NCBI RefSeq assembly: GCF_010122465.1
Contig: NZ_WLZY01000007.1
Coordinates: 36,924 to 100,923, forward strand
DNA from: Phytoactinopolyspora mesophila
Lineage (GTDB): Bacteria; Actinomycetota; Actinomycetes; Jiangellales; Jiangellaceae
Direction: 5' to 3'
DNA: 64,000 nt
Shown here in pieces: positions 17,873-26,823 of this stretch. How positions within the stretch are numbered: the first letter of the stretch is position 1; every line of letters begins with the position of its first letter. The notes under the pieces are model-generated. The model had not been told where the DNA came from and did no database searches. It saw nothing but the letters and a program-made list of their open reading frames with translations. The position numbers and the translations under genes were made by a program.

Positions 17873-18678
17873 CCTTTCAGTCCGACGGAGGCAACGCCCT
17901 GGACAAACTGTCGTTGCAGCACGAGATAGATCAGGAACGGAACCAGGAAGGAGACCGTCGCACCGGCCATCACGAGGCCGTACTCGGTGACGAAACGGCC
18001 CTGAAGCCTCGCTGCCGCCAAGGTGACTGTCTGCATGGATTCGTCGGAGATCACGACGAGCGGCCACAGGAAGTCGTTCCATGTCGTGAGAAACGTGAAG
18101 ACCGTGAGAGCGACGAGCACCGGCCGGATCAAGGGGACCACGATGGCGACGAAGACCCTGCGGTCAGAAGCGCCGTCGATCCGGGCCGCCTCGAGCAACT
18201 CGTCCGGCACGTTCGACATGAACTGACGGATCAGGAAGACCCCGAAGGCGTTGATGATCGGCAGGATCAGGGCGATATGAGTATTGAGCAGGCCGAGGTC
18301 CCGCACGATCACGAAGAGCGGGATCATCGTCACCTGAACCGGGACCATCATCGTGGCGATGTAAATCCAGAACAGCGTCTCAGATCCGGGAAACGGCTTC
18401 TTGGCGAAGGCGAAGGCGGCAAGCGAACTGACAACGAAGTTGACGACGCAGGCGAGCGTCACTACCAGAGCGCTGGTGACGAGTGCGCGGCCGAACCCGT
18501 AGTCGGTGAACAGCCGGACGAAGTTGTCGAGCTGCAGGCGGTCCGGGTCAAACGAAAGCGACACGGTGTCGGCCCGCTGGATGCCTGTCACGACCATGAA
18601 GGCGAACGGCAGCAGAGCCACCACGACCAGCAGAAGCAGTACACCGTTGACCCCTAGGTCGGCAATTCTCTTGAGCAT
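17869..18678 (-). CDS. Sugar ABC transporter permease, MalG type
   Basis: Inner-membrane permease of the CUT1 family. The 269-residue product has six hydrophobic segments and the EAA loop EAARIDGASDRRVFVAIVVP that docks on the ATPase. The ATG at 18678 has GGGGAG upstream; the frame is open further upstream but there it overlaps the other permease gene. It lies 8 bases downstream of that gene. No ATPase gene is in the cluster, so it probably uses a shared MsmK-like ATPase encoded elsewhere, which is common in actinomycetes. Confidence 0.92.
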   Translation of the reverse strand: MLKRIADLGVNGVLLLLVVVALLPFAFMVVTGIQRADTVSLSFDPDRLQLDNFVRLFTDYGFGRALVTSALVVTLACVVNFVVSSLAAFAFAKKPFPGSETLFWIYIATMMVPVQVTMIPLFVIVRDLGLLNTHIALILPIINAFGVFLIRQFMSNVPDELLEAARIDGASDRRVFVAIVVPLIRPVLVALTVFTFLTTWNDFLWPLVVISDESMQTVTLAAARLQGRFVTEYGLVMAGATVSFLVPFLIYLVLQRQFVQGVASVGLKG

Positions 18679-18686
18679 CGTCTCCC

Positions 18687-19637
18687 CTACTTCCGGTTCA
18701 GCAAGACACGCTGGGCAAAGGAGACCAGGAAAACGATCACGAAGAGCACCATCGCCATCGCCGAGGCATACCCCATCTGCATGTTCTGAAAGGCCGCGCC
18801 ATAGATGGCCATGACCAGCGTGACGGTGCCACCTCCCGGCCCGCCGGCCGTCATGGTGTACACGAGGTCGAAGACCTGGAACGACCAGATCGTGCCGAGG
18901 ATGACCACGAGCAGTGTCACTGGCCGCAGTGAGGGGATGGTGATGCTCCAGAACTGCCGGATCCCCCCAGCACCATCGATGGAGGATGCCTCGTAGATCT
19001 CGTTGGGGATGGCGAGCATCCCCGCGTAATAGATGACCAGGAAGTACCCGATGTTCTTCCACACCGTGACGAGTGAGACGACGACGAGCGCGGTGACGGG
19101 CTGTCCCAGCCAGTTGACGTTGTCAATCCCGGCGACGCCGAGCACAGTGTTGACCAGACCATGGTCGGTAGCCAGCAGATACCGCCACACACTGCCGACG
19201 ATCACCATTGAGGCGATCACCGGGATGAACAGGGCGGATCGAACGAATGCCCCGAACCGGTGACGGGTCCGGCGCGCGACCATCGCCGCGATGACCAGCG
19301 CGAGCACAGTCTGCAACGGCACCGATATGAATGTGTAGACGAGCGTCTGCCACATGGCTTGCCGGAACGCGCCGTCGCTCAGAAGGGTCCGATAGTTGTC
19401 CGGCCCCACCCAGCTCGGTGATCGCAGCAATGAGTAGTCGGTGAGGCTGTAGTACGCCGACAACAGGATCGGCGTCACGATGACCACCGCGATCACGACC
19501 AGGCTCGGCATGACGTACCAGACCCCGGAGAAGGGGCGGAGCTTGCTCGGCCGTCGTCCCGGCTTTCCCACGGTGCGACCGGTGCCGACGTCGGCGTCGG
19601 CCTGAACCGCGCTCGCCTGCGTTCTGTTCGTCGTCAT
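18687..19637 (-). CDS. Sugar ABC transporter permease, MalF type
   Basis: The 316-residue product has a polar N-terminal 35 residues, six membrane segments (the first at VWYVMPSLVVIAVVIVTPIL) and the EAA motif EASSIDGAGGIRQFWSITIP. It partners the MalG-type permease just downstream and the binding protein just upstream; its start lies 4 bases after the binding-protein stop. Substrate is not evident from sequence; the DUF4091 partner suggests an oligosaccharide. Confidence 0.92.
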   Translation of the reverse strand: MTTNRTQASAVQADADVGTGRTVGKPGRRPSKLRPFSGVWYVMPSLVVIAVVIVTPILLSAYYSLTDYSLLRSPSWVGPDNYRTLLSDGAFRQAMWQTLVYTFISVPLQTVLALVIAAMVARRTRHRFGAFVRSALFIPVIASMVIVGSVWRYLLATDHGLVNTVLGVAGIDNVNWLGQPVTALVVVSLVTVWKNIGYFLVIYYAGMLAIPNEIYEASSIDGAGGIRQFWSITIPSLRPVTLLVVILGTIWSFQVFDLVYTMTAGGPGGGTVTLVMAIYGAAFQNMQMGYASAMAMVLFVIVFLVSFAQRVLLNRK

Positions 19638-19641
19638 ACCG

Positions 19642-20877
19642 TCAGTTCTGCGCGTTCTCGAGCGCGCGGTCGCCTGCCTCGGCGGCGTCAGTGAGCGCCT
19701 GCTCCGGGCTCTTCTGGCCGAGCATCATCTGTTGCAGATTGGTGTGCAGGGCGTTGTAGACCGACGAACTCCCGGCGACGATCGGGAGGCTGCGCTGAAT
19801 CTCCGGCTGTGCGTAGAAGCTCTCAAACACCTGCGGGCCGACGTACTCCGCGCCTTCGGTGAGCGGCGGGTACGGGGCGAGCTGATGGAACTGGGCCATT
19901 TGCTCCGGCGAGGTGATGTACGCAACCAGATCGGCACAAAGCTGCTTGTCCGGGCATTTGTCGAGCATCACCAGCGCATCCGCTGCCACGAAGGTCGCTC
20001 TGGTCTGCCCTTCGAGGCTGTCGACGAAACCGAGTTCGAAGTCTCCCTCCTCGAAATTCGGATAACGTGCGTCCGAGGAGAAGACAAACGCCGTTTGACC
20101 CTGAGTGAACTGCGCCTCCACATCGTCGCCGATGAGACTCGTGACCGCCTCGGTCATGATGCCGGACTCACGCAACTCCCACAGGAACTCCGCGGCGGCA
20201 AGACCCTCGGCCGAGTCGAAGGCCGTCGCGGTGCCTTCCTCGTTGAAGAGTTCGCCACCGGCTTGCCATAGCAGCGGAAAGAAGGTCTCGTTCAACATCC
20301 CGGGGTGGCCGCCCCACGGCTGCTGGACGGGCGTGATACCCGCGTCGAGAAGCCTCTGGCAGGCCTCGAGGAATTCCATCCACGTCTGCGGAGGTTCGTC
20401 GACCCCGGCCTCCCCGAGGAGATCAGCGTTGTAATAGAGCACCCGCGCTCCGCCGACGACGAGCGGGATCGCTACCTGCTCACCGCCTACCTGACCTTCG
20501 TCGAGGTAGAGATAGTCGGGAGCATCCGAGTTCGGCAGATAGTCATCGAACGGGACCAGCGCTCCTTGGGAGTGGTAATCCCCAATCATCTCGGCGTACA
20601 TCAGGCCGACATCCGGCCCTTCACCTCCAGTGATGCCGGTCAGATACGCTTCCTCGTAGTTCTCCCACGGGATGATCCGGACGTTGACGTCGACGCCATG
20701 CTCGTCCTCGAAGTTCTCGAGGATCGGCGCCCAATCCGAAGCGTCACTGATGTTCGCTTGGGGCGGCAGCCATAGAGCGAGCGAGTCGACGTCTCCGCCT
20801 TCGCCACCGCCGCAGGCCGTCAGCCCGACAGTGCCGATGACGGCGGCGCTAAGCATCGTTGATCGGCTGCGCTTCAT
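19642..20877 (-). CDS. Extracellular sugar-binding lipoprotein of the ABC transporter
   Basis: The 411-residue product has a lipoprotein signal peptide: basic MKRSRS, a short hydrophobic core and the lipobox LTAC with Cys near residue 22. The rest is a type 1 sugar-binding fold, with GITGGEGPDVGLMYAEMIG and WMEFLEACQRLLDAGITP typical of CUT1 binding proteins. The ATG at 20877 has a perfect AGGAGG site 5 bases upstream. It is the first gene of the operon; a LacI-type palindrome lies 20 bases before the start. Confidence 0.93.
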   Translation of the reverse strand: MKRSRSTMLSAAVIGTVGLTACGGGEGGDVDSLALWLPPQANISDASDWAPILENFEDEHGVDVNVRIIPWENYEEAYLTGITGGEGPDVGLMYAEMIGDYHSQGALVPFDDYLPNSDAPDYLYLDEGQVGGEQVAIPLVVGGARVLYYNADLLGEAGVDEPPQTWMEFLEACQRLLDAGITPVQQPWGGHPGMLNETFFPLLWQAGGELFNEEGTATAFDSAEGLAAAEFLWELRESGIMTEAVTSLIGDDVEAQFTQGQTAFVFSSDARYPNFEEGDFELGFVDSLEGQTRATFVAADALVMLDKCPDKQLCADLVAYITSPEQMAQFHQLAPYPPLTEGAEYVGPQVFESFYAQPEIQRSLPIVAGSSSVYNALHTNLQQMMLGQKSPEQALTDAAEAGDRALENAQN

Positions 20878-20896
20878 TGTTTCCTCCTAGTCGCGG

Positions 20897-20908
20897 GCAA
20901 CCGCTTGC
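20897..20908 (-). promoter_or_regulatory. LacI-family operator candidate
   Basis: GCAACCGCTTGC is a GCAA-N4-TTGC palindrome of the kind bound by LacI-family sugar repressors. It lies 20-31 bases before the binding-protein ATG, where a repressor would block transcription. No LacI-type gene is present in the window. Confidence 0.55.
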
Positions 20909-21351
20909 AGCGAGGGCGCTTCTCTTCATCTTTTCGTTGCACCCTACAACGACTATCGGGTCTTGACGCCTATTTCTGATCGAAATTTGCAGTCCGGCAT
21001 CAGCTTTGAGCAGTCCCGACTCGGCCCTAGCGACATGTTGGCGTTTCGCCGAAAGCTAATCTGCGCTGCCCATTTGCCCACATGGACAGGGGACCGCGCG
21101 CGACAATGCCTGTTACTTGATGATTTAGCCGTCAATCAGTCAACTACCGTCATGTAGTGTGATCGAGCGTGGAGGAGATGGAGAACCTTGGCCACACGCC
21201 GCCTGAGGCGTCGGCACTCAGGCTCAGGACGCGCAGGGCACCCCCGCGGCTCACGCCTAAGCCGTCCAGCCTCTCCGGAGGGCCACTCCCAGCTTCTTTC
21301 CCAGCCACGTCAGATGTGACCACGAGTGGCAAGCACTAGCCGGCAACGGCG

Positions 21352-21403
21352 GATGAGGCCGCGCGGGCGAGACTGGATGCCTCGGTTACCGCGCGGCCTC
21401 ATC
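21352..21403. repeat. 15-bp perfect inverted repeat downstream of nrdJ
   Basis: GATGAGGCCGCGCGG at 21352-21366 is matched by its reverse complement at 21389-21403, with a 22-base loop. It lies beyond the nrdJ terminator hairpin and may be a second terminator or one of the long intergenic hairpins typical of this window. Confidence 0.75.
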
Positions 21404-21436
21404 ACCAGCGGACGCGTCAGGGGGTCTTATTCGGAG

Positions 21437-21464
21437 CCGGGGCCTGGTTTCTGCCAGGCCCCGG
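21437..21464 (-). terminator. nrdJ terminator hairpin
   Basis: CCGGGGCCTGG and CCAGGCCCCGG pair perfectly over 11 bp with a 6-base loop, 12 bases after the nrdJ stop. No U-tract follows on the minus strand, as is common for high-GC actinomycete terminators. Confidence 0.8.
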
Positions 21465-21475
21465 GTGTCTATTCG

Positions 21476-24364
21476 CTAGCTGCAGCCGCTAGTGGAACCG
21501 CAGCCTTCGCAGACGTAGCAGCTTCCCGCCGGGCGCATCTTCGTGCCACAGGTGACGCAGAGCGGCGCGTCGGTGCTGGTGCCCTGGAGGACTTCCAGCA
21601 ACTCAGCTGACGTGTGGGCCTGGGCCGGAGCGGGTTTCGCGGCTTTCTCCTCGACCCTGCCAAGCGTTTCCACCGCTTCCGTCTCCGCAGCTGGCACCAC
21701 GGGTGCGGACTGACGGAATGACTCGACCTCGACGTCGTCTTCGTCCACCGGCGCGTACTCGCCGGTCTGAAGTTGCTGCGTCCGCTCGGCAGCAGTGTGT
21801 ATGCCGAGCGCGGACCTGGTCTCGAACGGCATGTGATCCAGCGCGAGACGGCGGAAGATGTAGTCCACCACACTCTGAGCCATTCGCACGTCTGGATCAT
21901 CGGTGACGCCGGACGGCTCGAACCGCATGTTGGTGAACTTCTGCACGTACGTTTCGAGTGGGACGCCGTACTGCAGCGCTATGGAGATGGCGATGGAGAA
22001 CGCATCCATCACACCGGCCAACGTGGAACCCTGCTTGCCGAGCTTGAGGAAGACTTCGCCCAGGCCGTCGTCCGGATACGAACCGGCCGTCACGTACCCC
22101 TCAGCACCTCCGACGGTGAACGACGTCGTGCGACTCGGACGCGATTTGGGCAGCCGCTTACGGATCGGCCGGTATTCAACCACGACTTCCCGCTCGGCTT
22201 CCTTACCCGACTTACGGGTGCTGCCGTCGGACAACGGCTGGCCCACCTTGCAGTTGTCACGATAGACGGCCAGCGCCTTCAGGCCGAGTTTCCAGCCCTG
22301 CAGATAGACGTTCTCGATCTCGTCGATCGTGGCCGATTCCGGCATGTTCACCGTCTTGCTGATGGCCCCGCTCAAGAAAGGCTGCACAGCGGCCATCATC
22401 TTGACATGGCCCATCGGCTCGATGGCTCGGGGCTGACCAGCCGCGCAGTCGAAGACCGAATAGTGCTCCGGCTTCAGGCCAGGGGCATCAACAACATTGC
22501 CGTGCTCGGCGATGTACTCGACGACCGCCTCGACGGTCTCCTCCGCGTAGCCGAGCTTGCGCAAGGCCTCAGGCACCGTGTGGTTGACGATCTGCATCGA
22601 GCCGCCACCCACCAGCTTCTTGAACTTCACCAGGGAGAAGTCAGGCTCGATGCCCGTGGTGTCGCAGTCCATCATGAAACCGATGGTGCCGGTAGGCGCC
22701 AGCAGACTCGCTTGGGCGTTCCGCCAGCCGTTCTTCTCACCGATCTTGTTGCCCTCTTGCCAGTATCGTGTCGCGACCTTCTGCACATCCCCGTCGAGTG
22801 CGAAGTAGGTCCGCAAGGCATCGTTGGCAGCGGCGTGCTTTCGCATCACCCTGGCGTGTGCATCGGCGTTGCGGGCATACCCCTCGTAGGGTCCCACCAC
22901 ACCGGCCAGTTCAGCCGAACGCTTGTAGGCGGCGCCAGTCATCAACGACGTGATCGCCGCGGCCAGGGCCCGGCCGGCGTCGGAGTCGTAAGCCAGGCCC
23001 GACGCCATGAGGAGCGCGCCGAGATTGGCATAACCGATGCCGAGCTGGCGGTAGGCCCGGGTGGTCTCGGTGATCTTCTCCGTCGGGAAATCGGCGAAGC
23101 TGATGGAGATGTCCATCGCGGTGATGATCAGCTCGACCGCGCGCGCGAACGTCTCTCCGTCGAAGCTGCCGTCGTCCTTCAGGAACTTCAGCAGGTTGAG
23201 GCTTGCCAGGTTGCAGCTGGAGTTGTCCAGGCTCATGTACTCCGAGCACGGATTGGACGCTGTGATCCGGCCGGTCTCAGGATTGGTGTGCCAGTCGTTG
23301 ATGATGTCGTCGTACTGGATGCCGGGATCGGCGCACTCCCAGGCGGCCTTCGCCATCTTGCGGAAGAGCTCACGCGCATCAACGGTCTCGACGGTTTCAC
23401 CGGTCATCCGCGCCCGAAGGTCGAACGGAGTGCCGTCCTCGACGGCGCGCATGAACTCGTCGGATACCCGAACTGAGTTGTTCGCGTTCTGGTACTGCAC
23501 CGACACGATGTCTTTGCCGCCGAGGTCCATCTCGAATCCGGCATCACGCAACGCACGGATCTTGTCTTCCTCGCGAGACTTCGTTTCGATGAATTCCTCG
23601 ATGTCGGGATGGTCCACGTCCAGCACGACCATCTTCGCCGCCCGTCGGGTGGCACCGCCGGACTTGATGGTTCCCGCCGACGCGTCAGCTCCGCGCATGA
23701 AGCTGACAGGTCCCGAAGCGGTGCCCCCCGAAGAGAGCAACTCCTTGCTGGAGCGGATCCTGGACAGGTTGAGACCAGCCCCGGAGCCACCCTTGAAGAT
23801 CATTCCTTCTTCGCGATACCAGTTCAGGATGGACTCCATCGAGTCATCCACCGAGAGAATGAAGCAGGCGCTCACCTGCTGAGGCGATGCGGTACCGACG
23901 TTGAACCACACTGGGGAGTTGAAGCTGAATACCTGGTGGAGGAGCATCCAGGTCAGCTCGTGTTCGAACACCTCCGCGTCATCCGGGGTGGCAAAGTACC
24001 CGAATTTCTCCCCGGCCTGACGGTACGACTTGACCACACGGTCGATGAGCTGACGCAGGCTCCACTCACGGGCATCGGTCCCGACCGCGCCACGGAAGTA
24101 CTTCGTCGTCACGATGGTCGAAGCGTTCAGGGTCCAGAAGTCCGGGAACTCAACGCCCTTCTGCTCGAAGAACGTCTCCCCCGTCTGCCAGTTCTGCTGG
24201 CTGACGTCACGGCGTTCCCAGGCCACCTCGTCGTAGGGGTGCACACCAGCCGTCGTGAACATCCGCTCGATGGTGATTCCCCGTGCGGCGCCCTTGGCCT
24301 TGGCCTTCCCGGCGCCCCTGGCTCCGGTACCGCCACGACTAGTGCCGCTCACCGTCTCTGTCAT
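21476..24364 (-). CDS. nrdJ: NrdJ, class II (B12-dependent) ribonucleotide reductase
   Basis: Adenosylcobalamin-dependent enzyme that makes deoxyribonucleotides, with no oxygen requirement. The 962-residue product has FNVGTASPQQVSACFIL, GSGAGLNLSRIRSS, NPCSEYMSLDNSSCNLASLN (active-site Cys region), and APTGTIGFMMDCDTTGIEPD. The C-terminus ends in a Cys-rich ribbon, CVTCGTKMRPAGSCYVCEGC, probably used for thioredoxin-type re-reduction. The ATG at 24364 has GGGAGAG upstream. It lies 112 bases downstream of nrdR, probably in one operon regulated by NrdR. Confidence 0.97.
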   Translation of the reverse strand: MTETVSGTSRGGTGARGAGKAKAKGAARGITIERMFTTAGVHPYDEVAWERRDVSQQNWQTGETFFEQKGVEFPDFWTLNASTIVTTKYFRGAVGTDAREWSLRQLIDRVVKSYRQAGEKFGYFATPDDAEVFEHELTWMLLHQVFSFNSPVWFNVGTASPQQVSACFILSVDDSMESILNWYREEGMIFKGGSGAGLNLSRIRSSKELLSSGGTASGPVSFMRGADASAGTIKSGGATRRAAKMVVLDVDHPDIEEFIETKSREEDKIRALRDAGFEMDLGGKDIVSVQYQNANNSVRVSDEFMRAVEDGTPFDLRARMTGETVETVDARELFRKMAKAAWECADPGIQYDDIINDWHTNPETGRITASNPCSEYMSLDNSSCNLASLNLLKFLKDDGSFDGETFARAVELIITAMDISISFADFPTEKITETTRAYRQLGIGYANLGALLMASGLAYDSDAGRALAAAITSLMTGAAYKRSAELAGVVGPYEGYARNADAHARVMRKHAAANDALRTYFALDGDVQKVATRYWQEGNKIGEKNGWRNAQASLLAPTGTIGFMMDCDTTGIEPDFSLVKFKKLVGGGSMQIVNHTVPEALRKLGYAEETVEAVVEYIAEHGNVVDAPGLKPEHYSVFDCAAGQPRAIEPMGHVKMMAAVQPFLSGAISKTVNMPESATIDEIENVYLQGWKLGLKALAVYRDNCKVGQPLSDGSTRKSGKEAEREVVVEYRPIRKRLPKSRPSRTTSFTVGGAEGYVTAGSYPDDGLGEVFLKLGKQGSTLAGVMDAFSIAISIALQYGVPLETYVQKFTNMRFEPSGVTDDPDVRMAQSVVDYIFRRLALDHMPFETRSALGIHTAAERTQQLQTGEYAPVDEDDVEVESFRQSAPVVPAAETEAVETLGRVEEKAAKPAPAQAHTSAELLEVLQGTSTDAPLCVTCGTKMRPAGSCYVCEGCGSTSGCS

Positions 24365-24476
24365 GTATCTCTCCCGTTTGTGTCTTGTTCCCCCGTGGCC
24401 GCTGCCGAGTCAATGACTCCCGTCAGCGGATGGAGAGCCCGCTCTTCGGTTCCTGCTGTATCCACAGCGATGGCAT

Positions 24477-24947
24477 CTAGTGCAATTGGGAAGCATCCTC
24501 GACCCGGCCGCCCCGCAACACCGCGATCTCAGCCTCGAAGTCGGCCAGCGTGTCGAAACTGCGGTACACACTGGCGAACCTCAGATAGGCGACCTCGTCT
24601 AGCTCACGTAGCGGTTCGAGAATGGCCAAGCCGACCTCATGGCTCGGGATCTCGGCGCACCCGGCAGCTCGAAAATGCTCTTCAACCTGCTGAGCCAGCC
24701 GGGCCAGTGAGTCATCCCCGACGCCGCGCCCCTGACACGCTTTCCGGACTCCGAGGATGACCTTGTCCCGGCTGAACGGCTCGGTAGCGCCTGATCTCTT
24801 CACCACGGCCAGCGTCAGCTGTTCAACCGTGGTAAACCGCCGCTCACAAGACGGACATTGCCGACGCCGCCGGATGGCCGCGCCGTCGTCAGCTGTTCTG
24901 CTGTCAACCACACGACTGTCCGGGTGACGACAGAAGGGACAGTTCAC
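24477..24947 (-). CDS. nrdR: NrdR, ribonucleotide reductase repressor
   Basis: Nucleotide-sensing repressor of reductase genes. The 156-residue product has the N-terminal zinc ribbon (CPFC at the start, CPSCERRF near residue 30) and an ATP-cone with [27 protein letters not shown]. The GTG at 24947 ([16 protein letters not shown] follows) has GGGGGAG 5 bases upstream; the open frame upstream is not part of the family. Directly upstream of nrdJ, its main target. An NrdR box and DnaA-like boxes lie before it. Confidence 0.95.
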   Translation of the reverse strand: MNCPFCRHPDSRVVDSRTADDGAAIRRRRQCPSCERRFTTVEQLTLAVVKRSGATEPFSRDKVILGVRKACQGRGVGDDSLARLAQQVEEHFRAAGCAEIPSHEVGLAILEPLRELDEVAYLRFASVYRSFDTLADFEAEIAVLRGGRVEDASQLH

Positions 24948-24977
24948 GCGCGCTCCCCCTTCCAGCGGGTCCGGGGC

Positions 24978-25029
24978 TGTGGAATAGCTGGGGACAACCT
25001 GTGCATGGCCAACCACAACCTGTGGACTA
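24978..25029 (-). promoter_or_regulatory. DnaA-box-like sites before nrdR
   Basis: TGTGGAATA (24978-24986) and TGTGGACTA (25021-25029) differ from the reverse complement of TT(G/A)TCCACA by two and one bases. They lie between the NrdR box and nrdR. DnaA control of reductase genes is known in E. coli; here it is only suggested. Confidence 0.35.
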
Positions 25030-25044
25030 CTTACACATATGTAA

Positions 25045-25060
25045 CTACTAGATATAGGGG
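25045..25060 (-). promoter_or_regulatory. NrdR box upstream of nrdR-nrdJ
   Basis: CTACTAGATATAGGGG keeps the core of the NrdR-box consensus (C-w-A-x-A-T-A-T-w-G). A degenerate second copy, TTACACATATGTAA, is at 25031-25044. It lies about 100 bases before the nrdR start. The spacing, 15 bp centre to centre, is shorter than usual, so the second box is uncertain. Confidence 0.6.
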
Positions 25061-25215
25061 TAACCGTACGTCGCGGTCGCGACGTTCGCAACCACAATGG
25101 TCGGATACGGGCCACGCAGCTTGTCTCTGCAGGTCACGGCACGTCATGAGGCCACCTCTCGGCGAGTCGCCTCGCACGCGCCAGCTGCCCGAAAATCAGA
25201 CCGGAAGGTCCGCCG

Positions 25216-25815
25216 TCAGCCCAGCCCTAGCGGAACCAGCAGCGTATCCCCAGGATGGATGTCGCTACCGGATCGGAGGCCGTTCAGCTCGATGATCGCG
25301 TCGACCAGTGGGCGTGGATCTGCATCCGGGTTGACCGCCCGGGCAACGTGCCACAGCGTATCTCCGGCTTCGACCGGGACCGAAACCGTCTGGGCATCGG
25401 AGCCGGCGCCGTTGCCCTGCTGCGCGAACGGCAGGGCCGCCGCAGCGATCAGCACAACCCAGATGAGCGCCACGACGATCCGGCCCCGCCTGGTGAGCCT
25501 GGAGCCGTGCATACTGGGCGCTGCCGCCGACGAACACGAGCGCACCGCCGCCCTGCCGGGCGACACGCGCCGGACACCGACGGGCTGACGGTCACCAAGC
25601 TGACGGTCACCAATCGGAGCCGGCCGGACACGTCGCACGCGCACTGGAGCCTCGCTGGCAGCCTCCTCCACAGGCGCCGCACCCGGGCCGGCGACACGCC
25701 CGGACGCCCGGCCGAGCATCACGACACGCCGGCCGTGCTCACGCGTGGCCCCGCGGGACTCCCCGGCTGCCTGGGCCTCCGTCTTCCGCACAGTGGCTGC
25801 TGTGATGATCGCCAT
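25216..25815 (-). CDS. LysM-domain membrane protein beside lexA (ChiZ-like)
   Basis: The 199-residue product has a ~105-residue basic, low-complexity N-terminus, a membrane helix near residues 110-130 (IVVALIWVVLIAAAALPF), and a C-terminal LysM domain: VPVEAGDTLWHVARAV, then SGSDIHPGDTLLVPLGLG. LysM binds peptidoglycan. Its place divergent from lexA matches Mycobacterium tuberculosis Rv2719c (ChiZ), a damage-induced protein that slows division; by analogy with YneA it may be an SOS division inhibitor. The ATG at 25815 has GGAGG upstream. A perfect LexA box lies 43-56 bases before the start. Confidence 0.85.
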   Translation of the reverse strand: MAIITAATVRKTEAQAAGESRGATREHGRRVVMLGRASGRVAGPGAAPVEEAASEAPVRVRRVRPAPIGDRQLGDRQPVGVRRVSPGRAAVRSCSSAAAPSMHGSRLTRRGRIVVALIWVVLIAAAALPFAQQGNGAGSDAQTVSVPVEAGDTLWHVARAVNPDADPRPLVDAIIELNGLRSGSDIHPGDTLLVPLGLG

Positions 25816-25857
25816 TACCTCTACCTCCGGTTCTTCGCGATCAGACTGCCCGAGGAC

Positions 25858-25871
25858 CGAACAGCCGTTCG
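25858..25871. promoter_or_regulatory. LexA box (SOS box) 1
   Basis: CGAACAGCCGTTCG fits the actinobacterial LexA consensus CGAAC-N4-GTTCG perfectly. It lies 43-56 bases before the LysM gene start and about 190 before lexA, so it probably controls mainly the LysM gene. Confidence 0.85.
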
Positions 25872-25928
25872 ATAGAACATCCGTGCGAATAGTTCTACAC
25901 GGAGGCACTGACAATGTCGAGAAAATCT

Positions 25929-25942
25929 CGAACAGATGTTTG
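25929..25942. promoter_or_regulatory. LexA box (SOS box) 2
   Basis: CGAACAGATGTTTG has one mismatch to CGAAC-N4-GTTCG. It lies 118-131 bases before the lexA start and probably gives autoregulation. Confidence 0.7.
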
Positions 25943-26059
25943 ATCGTGTCGCTGTTTCGGGCTAACCTGACACCGTCAGCACATGACGCACGGAGGGCCG
26001 GTCCGCAGCTTTGAGCATCCATCGCCGGCCGTGCGGTACAAGTAATCGGAGGTAGCGTC

Positions 26060-26809
26060 GTGGCCAGGCAAGGCAGCAAGGAACAAGGGTCGGGCAAACA
26101 GACCACTGCGCGGGGCGCCTCTATTCATCAGTTTCCGGACCCCACCACGGGCGGCAGGCCCATCCTCACGCCGCGCCAGTGGAAGGTGCTCGAGGTCATC
26201 CGTGACTCGGTCGAGCGACGGGGTTACCCGCCGAGCATGCGAGAGATCGGCGAGGCAGCCGGCCTGGCCAGTCCGTCCAGCGTCTCGCACCAACTCACCG
26301 TCTTGGAAGCCAAGGGGTACATCCGCAGAGATCCGCACCGGCCCCGCGCGCTCGAGGTACTCGCCCCGCCGCCCGCGGAGGACGGCGGTGTTGATGCCGA
26401 AGCACCGATCGCCGCAGATGAGCCGTCGCTTCCAACCCCGTCGTACGTGCCGCTCGTCGGCCGCATCGCCGCCGGAGGTCCGGTCCTCGCCGAGCAAGCT
26501 GTTGAAGACGTCTTCCCGCTCCCCCGTGAGCTGGTCGGTGAAGGCAACCTGTTCATGCTGAACGTCACCGGCGATTCGATGCTCGATGCCGCCATTTGTG
26601 ATGGCGACTGGGTCGTCGTACGTCAGCAAGATGTGGCAGAGAACGGCGAGATCGTCGCAGCCATGCTCGACGGAGAAGCCACGGTGAAAACGTACAAGCA
26701 ACGTGATGGCCACGTTTGGCTACTGCCTCACAATGACTCGTACGAGCCGATTCCTGGTGACTCTGCCACCATCCTCGGTCGCGTCGTAGCCGTAATGCGC
26801 CGCATCTAG
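26060..26809 (+). CDS. lexA: LexA, SOS repressor
   Basis: Repressor of the DNA-damage response that cleaves itself when RecA filaments form. The 249-residue product has a Lys/Gln-rich leader, a winged helix ([36 protein letters not shown]), a linker, the cleavage site Ala138-Gly139 in [10 protein letters not shown], and the catalytic pair Ser173 (GDSM) and Lys210 (ATVKTYK). The GTG at 26060 has GGAGG 7 bases upstream. It is divergent from the LysM gene, with two LexA boxes between them, and convergent with dinG. Confidence 0.97.
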   Translation: MARQGSKEQGSGKQTTARGASIHQFPDPTTGGRPILTPRQWKVLEVIRDSVERRGYPPSMREIGEAAGLASPSSVSHQLTVLEAKGYIRRDPHRPRALEVLAPPPAEDGGVDAEAPIAADEPSLPTPSYVPLVGRIAAGGPVLAEQAVEDVFPLPRELVGEGNLFMLNVTGDSMLDAAICDGDWVVVRQQDVAENGEIVAAMLDGEATVKTYKQRDGHVWLLPHNDSYEPIPGDSATILGRVVAVMRRI

Positions 26810-26823
26810 CTACTCCGAGACCG

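Larger units (their letters stand above)
20878..21475. other. Gene-free region between the ABC operon and nrdJ (598 bp)
   Basis: Contains the operon promoter area with the LacI-type palindrome, a less GC-rich stretch (about 20930-21160), a 15-bp inverted repeat at 21352-21403 and the nrdJ terminator hairpin. Short open frames on both strands lack ribosome sites and family resemblance. I see no gene. Confidence 0.6.

Noticed and set aside
20930..21160. Less GC-rich stretch as a possible transferred gene
   Set aside because: Frames on both strands are about 60 codons, without ribosome sites or recognisable products.
21773..23476. 567-codon plus-strand open frame
   Set aside because: Antisense shadow of nrdJ, which has all class II reductase motifs.
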